A stretch of DNA of 64,000 nucleotides from positions 141,608,462 through 141,672,461 of the forward strand of contig CM077644.1 of NCBI GenBank assembly GCA_039707465.1, in the 5' to 3' direction. This DNA is from Rhabdophis nuchalis (taxonomy: Eukaryota; Chordata; Lepidosauria; Squamata; Natricidae). This document shows positions 39,061 to 50,611 of this stretch, in pieces. How positions within the stretch are numbered: the stretch's first letter is position 1; the number at the start of each line of letters is the position of its first letter. The notes under the pieces were generated by a model, which saw only the letters and a program-made list of their open reading frames with translations, ran no database searches and had not been told where the DNA came from. The position numbers and the translations under genes were made by a program.

Positions 39061-39330
39061 TTCAAAAATTCAAATATTGTGCGAAGATAGAAAAGGCTCT
39101 GATGCTAGGAAAGCTGGAAGGATACAGAAGAGGACAACTGGCAAAAAGATGAATTGACACAGATAGGAGTATATGCTTAGACCAGGTAGGAAGAAAATCT
39201 ACATAATTGCTAAGAGCTGACAAAAACTTAATAGCACATAATCAAATCCCAAAGGCAATCTTAGAAAACACAAAAATCCCTGAAGAACACTACAAGGAAG
39301 CAGTCCTTCAGAACCAAATAATGCTTTTTT
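39061..39330 (+). mobile_element. BovB/RTE-like LINE remnant, right part
   Basis: Continues the frame class of the left part ('gctctgatgctaggaaagct', 'ggacaactggcaaaaagatg'), as expected for the 'MLGK.EG.RRRG' segment that ends BovB ORF2. Confidence 0.5.
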
Positions 39331-39559
39331 CACTACACACCATTTTGAATAGAATGGTAAGATAAAAAAGTTAACAATTTAAAATGAAATTATGCAAGAT
39401 AAGCAAATGCAATATATTTACATAATGTATCAATGCATAGAAACCAAGGTGTCTCGGGAGAATGTCGCTTTGGTGCTGAAGAACTAGTGTGAGAAAGAGA
39501 AGGATTACATTACACAAGAAGATTTCAAAGATACATAACAAGTACCTTTAAACTGGTCC

Positions 39560-39920
39560 TTCTGGTAATTTAATTTAGTTCTCCCTCAACTGAGGAGGTA
39601 TAAAACACCACTTATCTCCAGCCTATAATAGCCTTTGCAGCAGTTCCAAGATTCCACAATCAATTGCACTTTGATTCAGGTGACATTGGAGGCCTCAACA
39701 GAGAGCAGAAGAGTGTTAGTGACCAGATGACTGCAAAGAAATACAATACATGCAGCTGCCACCACAACCCTCCCCTCCCTCCATATCCTTCCATCCCCAA
39801 CATCAGAACTGACGAAACTTCTTGGATGAGATGCGAAATGTTTTCTTCTTCCTCAAGGAAAAAACAGTGCTGTTGCTTTTGGAAGGAAAAAGCACCATCA
39901 AGGCAACTATGACCTGGATG
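39560..39920 (+). repeat. Interspersed repeat sharing an 18-mer with 17900
   Basis: Carries GAAACTTCTTGGATGAGA at 39816 and a fading frame (TDETSWMRCEMFSS). Possibly the 3' end of an unclassified LINE or Penelope-like element. Confidence 0.4.
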
Positions 39921-40342
39921 AAGAGAATTTCCATAAACATTTTGCCAATTCAGTTATTGTTAAGTACTTCTATGTGCGCAAGATGAGGGCGATACCAACA
40001 AAACCCAAAAATACTTACTAAAATGGCACCTTGATCACAACTCAGGATGATGATACAGAATTCCCTACAGGTAGTCCTTGAGTTACTACTCACATCTGAA
40101 CCCAAAATTTATGTTCCTAAGTGAAACATTTGTTAAGTGAGTTTGCCACATTTTATGACTATTCTTTACACAGTTATTAAGTGAATAATTGCATTTGTTA
40201 AGTTAGTAACACATTTAGTAATGGCTTACCCATTGACTTTGCTTGTCAGAAGTTGGCAAAAACCAATCACATGACCTTGGGCTACTGCAGCCGTCATAAA
40301 TATGAACCATTTGCCAGGCATCAGAATTTTGATCATCTAACC

Positions 40343-41435
40343 CAGGGGGCCCCAACCCCCGGGGCCGCGGACCGGTGCCGGTCCGTGGCTGGATGGGAGC
40401 CAGGCCGCAAGGCTAGAGAGGAGGAGGGAGGGAGGAGGGAGCTGCCCCCTGAGCAGAGCGCGCAGGAGAACGCAGGCGCGGCTGTTCGCACCGTTGGAGT
40501 GTGACTCTTCCTCCACCCTCGTCGACGGAGGGACTCCTGGACGCCGCCAGACCGGCCACCGATTCCCTCCCCTGCTGGCATGCCGGCCACTCGTTTTCAT
40601 CCAGGGACTGCGGAGGCTCTGCGGGCTGGGGTGGGAACTGGCGGGTTGCTCCGGCGGCGCAAGGAGTCCCTCCGTCGACAAGGGTGGAGGAAGAGCCCCC
40701 ACCATCCTCCTGCGTTCTCCCGCGCGCTCTTCCCAATGGGCTGCCCTCCCTCCCTCCCTCCTCCTCCTCTCCAGCCCGGCTCCTATCCAGCCACGGAGCC
40801 CGACCGAGCGAACGAGCGACCAAGCCTGGCAGGCGGGATGAGGAGGCTGGGGGCGGGGGGACGGGACGATGATGACGACGACAGACACACATAGAGAGAC
40901 AGAGGGAGGGAGGGAGAGAAAGATAGACAGAGACACAGAAGGAGTGATTGAATGAATGAATGCAAGACAGACAGACAGACAGACACACACACAGAGTGAC
41001 AGAAATGGGCGGATGAAGGAGAGACACAGAGAAAGAGAGAAAGAAAGAAAAAAGTGGGAGAGAGAAAGACAGAGAGAAAGAGATAGAAAGGAAAGAAAGA
41101 GACAGGAAAAGATACAGAAAGAGGGAAAGAGAAAAAGAAAGAGAAAGAAATAGAGAGAAAGGGAAAGAGAGAAAGAAAGAAATAGCGAGAGAGAAAAAGA
41201 GAGACAGAGACAAAGAAAGAGAAAGAAAGAGAGAGAGAGAAAGAAAGAAAGAACTTATGACCACAGTTGAGGCCAAAAGTTTGGTTGCTAACCAAGATCA
41301 TTGTTAAGTGAGTTTCACATTTTCAAAGTTGGCCACGCCCACCCAGTCACATGACTGCTGAGCCCCTCAGCCGGTCCGCAGAATTTTCTTTAAAATGAAA
41401 CCGGTCCCTGGTGAAAAAAAGGTTGGGGACCCCTG
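40343..41435. mobile_element. hAT element nested in MITE copy b
   Basis: A 1093-bp insert, ends CAGGGGGCCCCAACC and GGTTGGGGACCCCTG, with the perfect 8-bp duplication ATCTAACC (40335-40342 and 41436-41443). The GC-rich left part gives long frames in several frames at once, which reflects composition, not a gene. No transposase is recognisable. Confidence 0.88.
40860..41256. repeat. GA/GAAA-rich simple-sequence tract
   Basis: About 400 bp of GA, GAAA and GACA variants inside the hAT insert; the Ser/Leu/Phe-rich minus-strand frames across it are artefacts of the repeat. Confidence 0.85.
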
Positions 41436-41773
41436 ATCTAACCATAGGGATATTGCAATGTCACAACTATGAAAAACAGTCATGTCACTTTTTTCAGAGC
41501 CATTGTAACTTTGAAAGGTCACTAAATGAACTATTGTAAGTCAAGGACTACTTGCATTAGAATTATTACTGTTTAGCAATCACTAATTGTATTATCCCTA
41601 GTGTTGCAAACTTGTGGAATCTTTAATATATTCTATTCTGCTTGCTGCAAACTATGCATTGCCCAAGCAGTGCTATGGTCTCATTTATTGCCTTCATGAT
41701 ACAGCATTTCAGTTGCAGAACTATCTCCTGCTTTAAAATTGTTACATCCTTCCACTTCAATTTGGAATAGTAG

Positions 41774-41875
41774 AGAGCAGTTTGGTCTAATGGATAGCAG
41801 GAGGCCATGAGTTCAGATTCCGCCTTAGGCTTGAAAGCTAATTGGGTGACTTTGGGCCAGTCATCTCTCTTGTCA
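41774..41875 (+). mobile_element. tRNA-derived SINE head
   Basis: Box A-like TGGTCTAATGG at 41783-41793 and box B-like GTTCAGATTCC at 41811-41821, followed by the 'ggccagtca' body. 5' head of the SINE seen antisense at 19935 and 37638. Confidence 0.6.
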
Positions 41876-42108
41876 GGCGCAAGTAACCAGAAACAGGAAT
41901 TGAGTTCAAAGCACTAGAAGTTTACTACATGTTATACTTTGCATAAGAATCTGATCAGTAATGCTCCAATCCTATAGATAGATATTGGATATGAATAAGG
42001 AAGATCCATCTAATTGAGAATAATTAGAATAAACTTAGTGTTGTACATAAGTTGCTTTAAAATGTTATTTTCATCTATTGGTATTTTGTTGCTTCAATAT
42101 CCCTTAAT

Positions 42109-42976
42109 ATATTTTTTTGGGGGGAAAAAACAATTTTTATTGGTTTTTAAGAATATGCATAGGAAAAGGGATATAGGGTGAATATGACATTTTAGTGGTT
42201 TCCATGTCGGAGGTGGTGGTCCTCCCAAAACTTCATACAAATACAATTTTTTTTTTAGAAAAAGTAAAGGACAAGCATACGTGTGATTCATACATTCAAT
42301 CATGTTTTCCATTGCCATCTAATTTCAACCATCACAGTAAAAATTTCAAATAAAATCATTTTTGAGATCTAAGTCTTTTTGCTATTGATTCTTCATCCCC
42401 GTCAACGGGCGGGGCCATGGCCCCCCCTGTTCCCTCATCCTCGTCCCCTAAGAGTGAAGAGTGCTTTTGAAGGAAGGCCTCCGCCTCTCCTAATGTTTTA
42501 ACTCTGATTCTACCTCCCTCCCAGAAGACCAACATTCCTTCTGGCAATAACCATTTGAACCAAACTCCTTTTTTATATAATTTCTTGGACAAGGAATATT
42601 TCCTTCTTATTTCTCTAAAAAAATTTTGGAATTTGTTTCAGAATGGTAATTTCATTTTCTTGATACTTCAAGGGTCCTCCCCTCTGGGCCCTCAATATCT
42701 CGTCCCTTGTGGACCTCCTTAGAAATTTAATATGAACCTCTCTTGGTACATTATTTATTCTAGCATATGCTGAGTTAATTCTATAAACCAGGTCCATATC
42801 CCACCAGGGTTGTTCTTTGTTTATTTTAATATAATCTGCTAAAATTGTACTCATAAGATCTTTAAGATCTTCACCATCTGTCTCTGGTATGTTCTGGAAC
42901 CTGAGAAAAAAAGACATTCTTTCAAATTCTATTTTGGTCATATGACCTCCTAGTTCTGAGCTTTCTCTCACCAGTG
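42109..42976 (-). mobile_element. ORF1-only L1 retrocopy (HAL1-like)
   Basis: Reading minus strand, 42971-42615 encodes an L1 ORF1p RRM/C-terminal region (FLRFQNIPETDGEDLKDLM, VYRINSAYARINNVPREVH, RRSTRDEILRAQR). After a frameshift near 42600 the C-terminus follows to 42356 (GVWFKWLLPEGMLVFWEG). Only about 240 bp of 3' UTR then come, with AATAAA and an A-rich tail at 42109-42120, and no ORF2. The perfect 12-bp duplication ATATCCCTTAAT (42097-42108, 42977-42988) shows it inserted as one unit. Confidence 0.8.
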
Positions 42977-43950
42977 ATATCCCTTAATTTTTAATTTCCC
43001 CTTTTAAAAGCTAAAATTGTATTTATTTATTTATTTTTCACACACTGGGGGAAATCTAATTTGCTGCCATTCTTTTCCAGAGTTCCCCTCCCATCAGGCT
43101 ATTCTGGGGAGTTCTTTAGCCTTTTGGAGAACATACTAAGTGAAATAGCAAGAGCTATGAAGAGAACAATTATTTCTTTTTCAGGTTCTATGGAACAAAG
43201 ATTACTGGATTTCATTCTATAATTTTGTTTTTGAAACTCCTCTGATATCATTAATGTTTTCTGAGATTATTTTAGAGAACTAAGATGTAAACAAGCAGTA
43301 GCATTTATTAGAACAGGTAGACCTTGCCTAACTACTACAAATGGGACTGGAATCTCAGTCATTGAACAAAATGACCATTTTGTTCAACAACCGCAATTTC
43401 TGAACTCTCAGGTAGTTAAGCGGATGGCAACCCAGATAAGAAGTGTGGGGTGGGGCCATGCCTGAGTGTCTCTCCATTCAGGAGCTGAAAATCCTCCTTG
43501 CTGAAATCCAAACAGGAGTTCCAGCTCCTGCACAGAGACACACACACATACCCCATAAACACCCAAATCACAATCTTATGATTGAAAAGAAATGAAATAG
43601 CCATAACTTTGGGTACAGATTCTAAGTTCCTTTGTTTGCTACCTTCATAATTTTGAATGGCTGTTATGATCACAAAGAACTCAACAAGCTACCAACCTAA
43701 GCATGTGTGTTAATTATATAATTTATAATTAATAGAGTAGGTCATATAAAATTGTAAAATCTTTGAAAAAAGATAAACTTGAAATATAAAGATAAGGCTT
43801 ACCTGTCTCAATCTATATAAATAAAAATTTAACAATAGTTTGTTCAAAACCGCTAATCTCAGAAAGTACTGCAGGGATCGCCACCAAATTTTCACACAAT
43901 GTTCCTAAGAAATACAGTAACAATGATATGTATAGATTGTGTGTTTGAGT

Positions 43951-44645
43951 TTGAGTTTTATTGGGTTTTTTATACTGCCCTACTCCCGAAGGACTCAGGG
44001 CGGTGTGCAGCCAGAATAAAAACAAATATACAAAAGTTTAAAAAGCTTTTAAAAAACATATTAAACCTTGGCCGAAACGTGGGGGGGGGAAACCCAAACT
44101 AACCCTTTTTAAAATTAATAAAAATTTGAATTTGAAAAACCATGTTTTATGCCAGCCCGGCATAAAGAAAGAAAGAAAAAGGTTTTGAGGCTACGGCGGA
44201 AGGTGCGTAAGTCAGGGATAGTTCTTAATTCCGGCGGCAATTCGTTCCAGAGTACAGGTGCTCCCACAGAGAAGGCTCTCCCCCTGGGTGTCGCCAATTG
44301 ACATTGTCTAGCTGACAGCACCATGAGGAGACCCTCTCTATGGGAGCGTACTGGCCGGTGGGATGCTCTTGGAGGCAGAAGGCGATCTCATAAGTACCCC
44401 AGTTCTAAGCCATGGAGCACTTTAAAGATAGTAACCAACACCTTGAATCGCACCTGGAAAACCAGTGCAGTGCAATGCGTGCAGGAGAGGTGTTACATGA
44501 TTACCCATGCGGCTGCATTCTGGACCAGTTGGAGCCTCCAGGTGCTCTTCAAGGGGAGCCCCATGTAGAGAGCATTACAGTAGTCCAGACGGGAAGAGAC
44601 AAGGGCATGAGTGACTGTGCGTAGGGCATCCCGAGCTAGGTGTGC
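43951..44645 (-). mobile_element. L2-like LINE 3' fragment, antisense
   Basis: Minus-strand frames include [18 protein letters not shown] and APVLWNELPPELRTIPDL, matching the L2 C-terminus at 25560-25700; the tail block 'accgccctgagtccttcggg' is near 43985-44006. Several frame breaks show it is old. Confidence 0.8.
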
Positions 44646-44954
44646 CATGTGCATGCTACACAAATGTAAAAGTGCGGCACTTATGAGTTTTTTACCTCCC
44701 TTTAGCTCCTCCCACCCGGCTGCTTCTTATGTTGCATCACGCACACATGCAGCATTGTGTGCTGATGCCCTTCCCCCACGCTTTCAACGTCTTTCTTGCA
44801 GTGACGATCCTCTCGCAGGCCAAAGGGAAAGACCTGTGGGGGGGGGGGGGAGAAGAGATTCGGAGTCCAGACCCAGAGCCCTCCAGGGGAGGGAGGACCT
44901 TATGGTCACTGGGAGGGAGGGGGCCTGGAGGAGGTTGACTGGGGGGGGACAGTC

Positions 44955-45150
44955 TGGGGAAGGGGGTGGTAGGTAGGTAGAGAAATATAGAGGGAGAAGG
45001 AAAAATACAGTAAGTAGGTAGGTAAGTAGGTACGTAGAGGGAGAGAGGGAAAAATACAGTAGGTAGGTAGATAGGTAGAGGGATAGAGAGAGAGGACGGG
45101 AGAAATACAGTAGGTAGGTAGGTTGGTAGGTAAGTAGGTAGAGTAACATA
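44955..45150. repeat. Minisatellite of GTAG-rich units
   Basis: Three to four imperfect units of roughly 60 bp, each 'aaatacagta' + (GTAG)n + 'agaggga'-type purine-rich part, starting near 45003, 45052 and 45104. Confidence 0.7.
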
Positions 45151-45682
45151 GAGTGAGGGGAGGGAGAGGGAGGAGAAACTGAGGCAGAGGAGGGGGGTCT
45201 ACGAGGGGAAACTTTTTCATTTAACCAAACTTGGCCGCAGCAATGCGTGGCTGGTACAGTTAGTTATTTTAATAAAAGTAAAACCTTGCTCCCTTATAAC
45301 CAGAAAAAGAAATTCTGACTTACCTAAGTGAAAAATACTGCAGTATCCTCTTGTTAATTATCATCCAACCAGCATAGGTTTTGCCATACAACCCCTTCCT
45401 CCCCAAAAAATTAAGTGTCGAAAGGTTATTTAACAACCATCCTGTTCTACATCAAGTGTATTGCAGGTCAGGGATCCATTGCCCATTTAAATGTGTATTC
45501 TTAATGAACAATTGTAATTTGACTTGGCCAATTTGCAACTACCCTTGATTTTCTTCCATTTTGGTATGTATTAAAATGTCTCCTTATCACTAAGCCAATG
45601 AAGATCTTCATACCATGAATTCATACATAATAGGCATTTGTTACACACGAATAAATAAAAGACAAATTATCACTATGCATAT

Positions 45683-48600
45683 TCCTTAATAAAGTTTATT
45701 GCCTTATAACTATGCTTGGGAAAATACACTCAAAGGTTAATATGCAATTTAGTTTAACACTTTATAATTTGAACAAAGACTTGTACATAGTTTAGGTAAA
45801 TAAAAAACCCAGGACATGTGATCTGTTCTGATTTTACATCTATTACAAATGTATAAAAACACTTCATGCACTACAGTAGATAGCAAGCACGAACAAATTA
45901 CCTTTGGTTTAAATTGAGAGAATAATACAAGTATTGCACTGTTAAAAGCATCAAACACGGTGCAACCAAACATAAAACATTTCAGTGCCAGCTTACAAAA
46001 GAGTTATTTAGCTAGTGTGATTTGAAATTTAGAGGTGAAAAATTGTATATTCATTGAAACAATTCCTGAACCTATTTGGATATCAATACTGTACCTCAGC
46101 ATGTTAGCTACATAGTGAAGATTCAATAAATTTAAATTAACTTCTGTTTACAACTCATCAGCAAAACATATTATATACTGAAATTATTAATGCTGTGCAT
46201 AAACTGACCTGTCAGTTTGCTTATAACAAGAATTGAAAGTTCTAGGTCACAGGTGGCCCTTCAGCACCCTGAGATTACACCACTGAAATTTAGCTGAGAA
46301 TGGCCAATTTTCAGTAGTGTAATTTTTAAAATTTGTATCCTCCCACAAAGTTAGAATAACAATAGAAACAGGAGGTCTCAGAGAAGCAAATTATTCGTTT
46401 TTTAAAAAAAACAGTCCAAAACAGCCTCAAATCACACAGCCATAATATGGCAGAAAGTTTTTAAACCACTAGGGGAAATAAGAGTGAAAACTGGAGCAAT
46501 TTACCACTGTGATGCCTCCCGCTCCCATTCTCTCTTACATCTCCTCCAAAAGGCTTTAAATGGGTTGAAAAATAATGTTGATTCCAGTGACACCTATGAA
46601 TCATTGGAAAGCATCCTTCTTCCTCCAGCTGGCTGTGGATATGAATTAGATTAAAAAGGGTTGATACTCTTGCCTTATGTATAAATCAAGCACCAGATAG
46701 CAGTTGTATTGCAAGCTCCTAAATATTCTTAATTTACTTCTAGAATTTAGTTCAAGTATTTGTTTCCACAAATACTAACAGTGCTACTAACTATAGTGCT
46801 CAACATGACAGACAAATAAAGTATATGTCAACTTGAGATGTTGCAATAAGCACTGCTGCTAAGAAGCCTTCTTTTAGTAAGAAGCTGGAAAAATATCCAA
46901 ATTCTTATAATCTTAATGTTCAATTTAAGAAATAACTACCTTAAGCAAACAAAGATTATGTTATGTATACTTTTAACCCTAATTTATTCATCCATTAGCT
47001 ACATCTAGCATGAAGATAGGAGTGCCATTCCATCGTTTACTGGCATACTTTAAAACATGTAATTCTGTCTTCTTCTAAACAGACAACACTTAATAATATA
47101 TTGGGATTTATGATACTTATAAAGCCAATAAATCTCGGGACACATCATAATATCACTGACATATTTGTTCATTTAACACTTCATTCCTTTGCATTCTCAT
47201 GCTCAAGAATTCAGGCACTATTTTCTAATCCCTTCTACTGTGAAACCTTTATCTCTAATCATTTTCTAGTACCTATTTCAAGTCATATATCATTTTAATA
47301 CATCAAGTTATCTGATGTGATTAACACTACTACTACATATCTGCCTTTTTTTCTCCAACCAACTTGGTTTTTAAAAAAATTGCTAGAAATGTAGACCAAG
47401 GCCGCAAAGGCTCTTACAAAATGGAAGCATCTCTCTTAAAATAGGAAGACATTTTTTTAAAAAATCCACAGAGAAACGGAGTTTCCAGTCTCTGTCCAAC
47501 CCTCATATAAAACAATATTTTACATCCGTCAACAGAACTGTGAATGCTACTTTAGCTAACTGGTTAGGAAGACATTTCCGCAATGTTTAATGGATCAACA
47601 TAAATATAGTTGCAACTTGATTCTCAGTTGATAATGATTGTCACAGCGAAGTAAGTTTTGACATAGTTTTCCACACACAAATAACTAATATTACACAATT
47701 TGTTTTTGTCCTAAAGGGTTTTTCTCCCTCAGATCTTTGGCCTCTATTGCAAATCTGCCATCCACACCTCCACAAAAGTGTTAGGTTTCTCAATTCAGTC
47801 TAATTATGTTGAAACACCTTATAAACATTTCCAAGAGAAAAGAGAACTATGGAAAAATTAAATATAATCCAAGCTATAATGCAAGATCAGCTTTCTTCAA
47901 GGGAAAAATTAAATATTATAGTTTGTTTCAATATTTCTGAAGCAGCAAATAAAAGTCTCTTGAGAGCCATCTGGTGATATAATCAAGAGATTCTCATGCA
48001 CACACAATAAGACATGAGTCAACACAATTCAAGAATACAGCAATAGGGCTTCGCAGCAGATTGTGGATTTGTCAATACAAGTTTTCACGTCTGCTAATTT
48101 GCTGCATTGGAAAGCACACTTACACCTATAAATTTACAAAAGCAAAAATTATTTGAAAATGAACAAAAATGAAAGGTTGCATGCTCAGTTTTGCAATCTG
48201 TAGCTTTTCATTGTGTTTTCAGAAAGTTCAAGCAAATGTTACCTATTAATAAAGTCTTTAAAATAAAGTTGTGCTTCTCTTCCTGTGCCTGAACATTTAT
48301 TCTTCAGATGTCTGATCATTTCAATTTCTCTTTATGTGAATTATAAAAAGGATCAGGATGCTTAGAACTTGATTTAATGCAAATGGAGTTTTTTACAACC
48401 GACATTTTCAAGGTTTGTTGCTTATCAGGATTTTTCTAATTTATGAACTTTGAAATGAGCAATTTCATTCTATCAAGGCAATTTCACCTAACGGAGTATA
48501 ATTAACACTCATTGAAATAAATGCACATTGGGAAAAAATCATACTGTAATATGAGCTATGGTCCAAGCCATTCTTTTTTGTATTAATTAATTATGCAATA

Positions 48601-50611
48601 CAGTGGATATTTCACTTATAATGCTAGCAATGTCTTAAAACCAAATAAGTACCTCTATTAATACTTTTAAGTTCACCAAGAAAGGTCTCACATAAGGCCC
48701 TCTAAAAGAAATGGGTGACAAACAAATCCCAATGTATATTGTATTTATTTTAATTTTTCCCCAGCAGGAGCATGGCAAAAATATTTATAATGCAAAAAGC
48801 AGAAGTATTATTAAAACAGAATATATACAAATAACAATGGGCCGGATCCATAATTTTTCTAATAAAGAAAGCTCTTTTAAATGGAAACTTATATAGGGAT
48901 TTAAGTTTAAATAGCCTTTTTAAGATAAGGATAAGTTCCGAATTTCATTAGAGAGCACCCCCTATAAAGACATAATGCACAATTCTATTGAAGCTAATAC
49001 GGTAAGAACATGTGACTTATTTGTGCAACTCTTTTAACAGTTTAAATCAGAAATGTACATAAATATTTGTCCAAAGTGATATAATTAAAAGTATTGAAGC
49101 AATTTTATAGGTTATCAACCAACATAGAATCAGAAAGTTATAGTCAAAAGAAGCAAATAATACTGGCCATGATAAGCAACAAATCTGAATGTGTCAACAT
49201 TAAGGGGAGAAACTGATTTAACAAAACTAAACATGCATATATAAAATGTACATATACAACAAAAATACTAAACTCCTAAAGACTTAAACTGCATAGGTAA
49301 AGATAAAACAATTATGTGCAACATTTTTCTCATCTTAAAAGCACAAAAGGAAATGACCTTGTTTTAAAGAAGTATTTACCAAATTATGGATTCACCAATC
49401 AATAGATGGAAAGAACTTCAAGATTTTGGCTTGCTGATCATGATTGGGGGACCTGAAATGTATATGCAAATTAAAAATACGTTCATGAATTTTTTTTACT
49501 GCTAGTGAACCTGTTTTTTCCCCAAAAGTGCTCTTTTTACATAAGATAAACAAGAACCAAAACAGATTCTACCAGGAGCATCAAAGTTATGTATTTTTTT
49601 TATTTCTAAGATTCCATTTATATAACAACTTTGTTAGCAAAGATGGCCTGTGTACTTGGAAAATTTTCAAAGGAGTTATTAACCATGGATAAACAGCCTC
49701 AGGATTTTTTTATCCAAAATTAATACTCACCTTTTAAAGAGGTTCTGTATGGAATAAGCTGTAATGTGTTAAAATTGGTGCTTCCTTGACCATGCAATCT
49801 ATATCTAGAACATCTCCACTTGGGGACTGGCAAGTACTCTGATAATCAGAGCACACATGAACATATAGGATGTACTCAAACAATTGTTCTTATCATGTAG
49901 TTCTCGTGTTCACCTATTGCAAAGGCACAGAACTGCTTGACAGTTAAATAATTACATATTGTGGCAAGTGTGCATAAACGGGACTCAAGAAGTTCTAGAC
50001 TAGGTGATCAGAAATATAGCACGTTGAAGTAAACTCTGAATGATATTTTACTTTCTCCAATTATTAAGGGAAATAATAGACTTTTTCAGGTTAAACTTTC
50101 CCTTTGTAATTTGTTAAATGGACAGGCACAGAGTTGGGACTTAATCAACTGGTACCATCTACAATTCAAGCTCTATGGAAATAAACAGACCTCTGGAAGA
50201 ACATGACAGTGGTTTTGCATATTTTTAAGCATTTTCATCTCATTCCTAAAGAGCTTGTACAGGAGCAACTCCCATGAACGTTGCCCTGGGCTGTTCATTC
50301 CTAAATCTATGAAGTTGTACATATTAATCTGTTGCAAGTTAACAGAAACTTGCAAATGATTCAAGGACTCTCTCTCAAGGACTTTTGTCAGCTTTGTAAG
50401 CCACAACATTTCATATCCCATTTGGCTTCTCTAATCAAAGAGAAACATATAGTTAATTAGTTCAACTTTTCTTCAAAGGTCAGGGGAAATAACCAACCAA
50501 CAACTTAATAGTAAAAGCAAACTGAGCTTAAGCAAAGATTCTACAAGAACTGTACCTAAGCTCTAGAAGATTTTACAAAAAATGAATAAATTGTCATTAA
50601 ACTGTGTTTGG
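45683..50611 (-). other. REST: Probable long REST 3' UTR
   Basis: From the REST stop codon leftwards for 4.9 kb the DNA is AT-rich, essentially free of the repeats that fill 36-45 kb, and has no other gene. A minus-strand AATAAA lies at about 45696-45701, at the edge of the repeat-free zone, a plausible distal polyadenylation signal. REST mRNAs are known to have long 3' UTRs. The limit is inferred. Confidence 0.45.

Larger units (their letters stand above)
40068..41554. mobile_element. TA-flanked MITE ('caggtagtcc' family), copy b, split by hAT
   Basis: The left part (40068-40334) and right part (41444-41554) align with the uninterrupted copy at 58496. The left end is preceded by TA, and the right end 'caaggactacttg' is followed by CA where TA is expected. 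The whole middle is a younger hAT insertion. Confidence 0.78.
43812..45264 (+). mobile_element. Helitron-like element containing an L2 copy
   Basis: The left end TCTATATAAATAAAAATTT with the 'caaaaccgctaatctcagaa' block resembles vertebrate Helitron 5' ends. The right end has a small GC hairpin (about 45233-45252) and terminates near CAGTTAGT, akin to CTAGT. An antisense L2 and a minisatellite fill the middle. No Rep/helicase frame is present. Assignment is by resemblance only. Confidence 0.45.

Noticed and set aside
40413..41276. Long minus-strand frame of 287 codons, very Ser/Leu/Phe-rich
   Set aside because: It runs through a GC-rich hAT body and a GA-rich simple repeat; overlapping frames are open too. 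No domain is visible.
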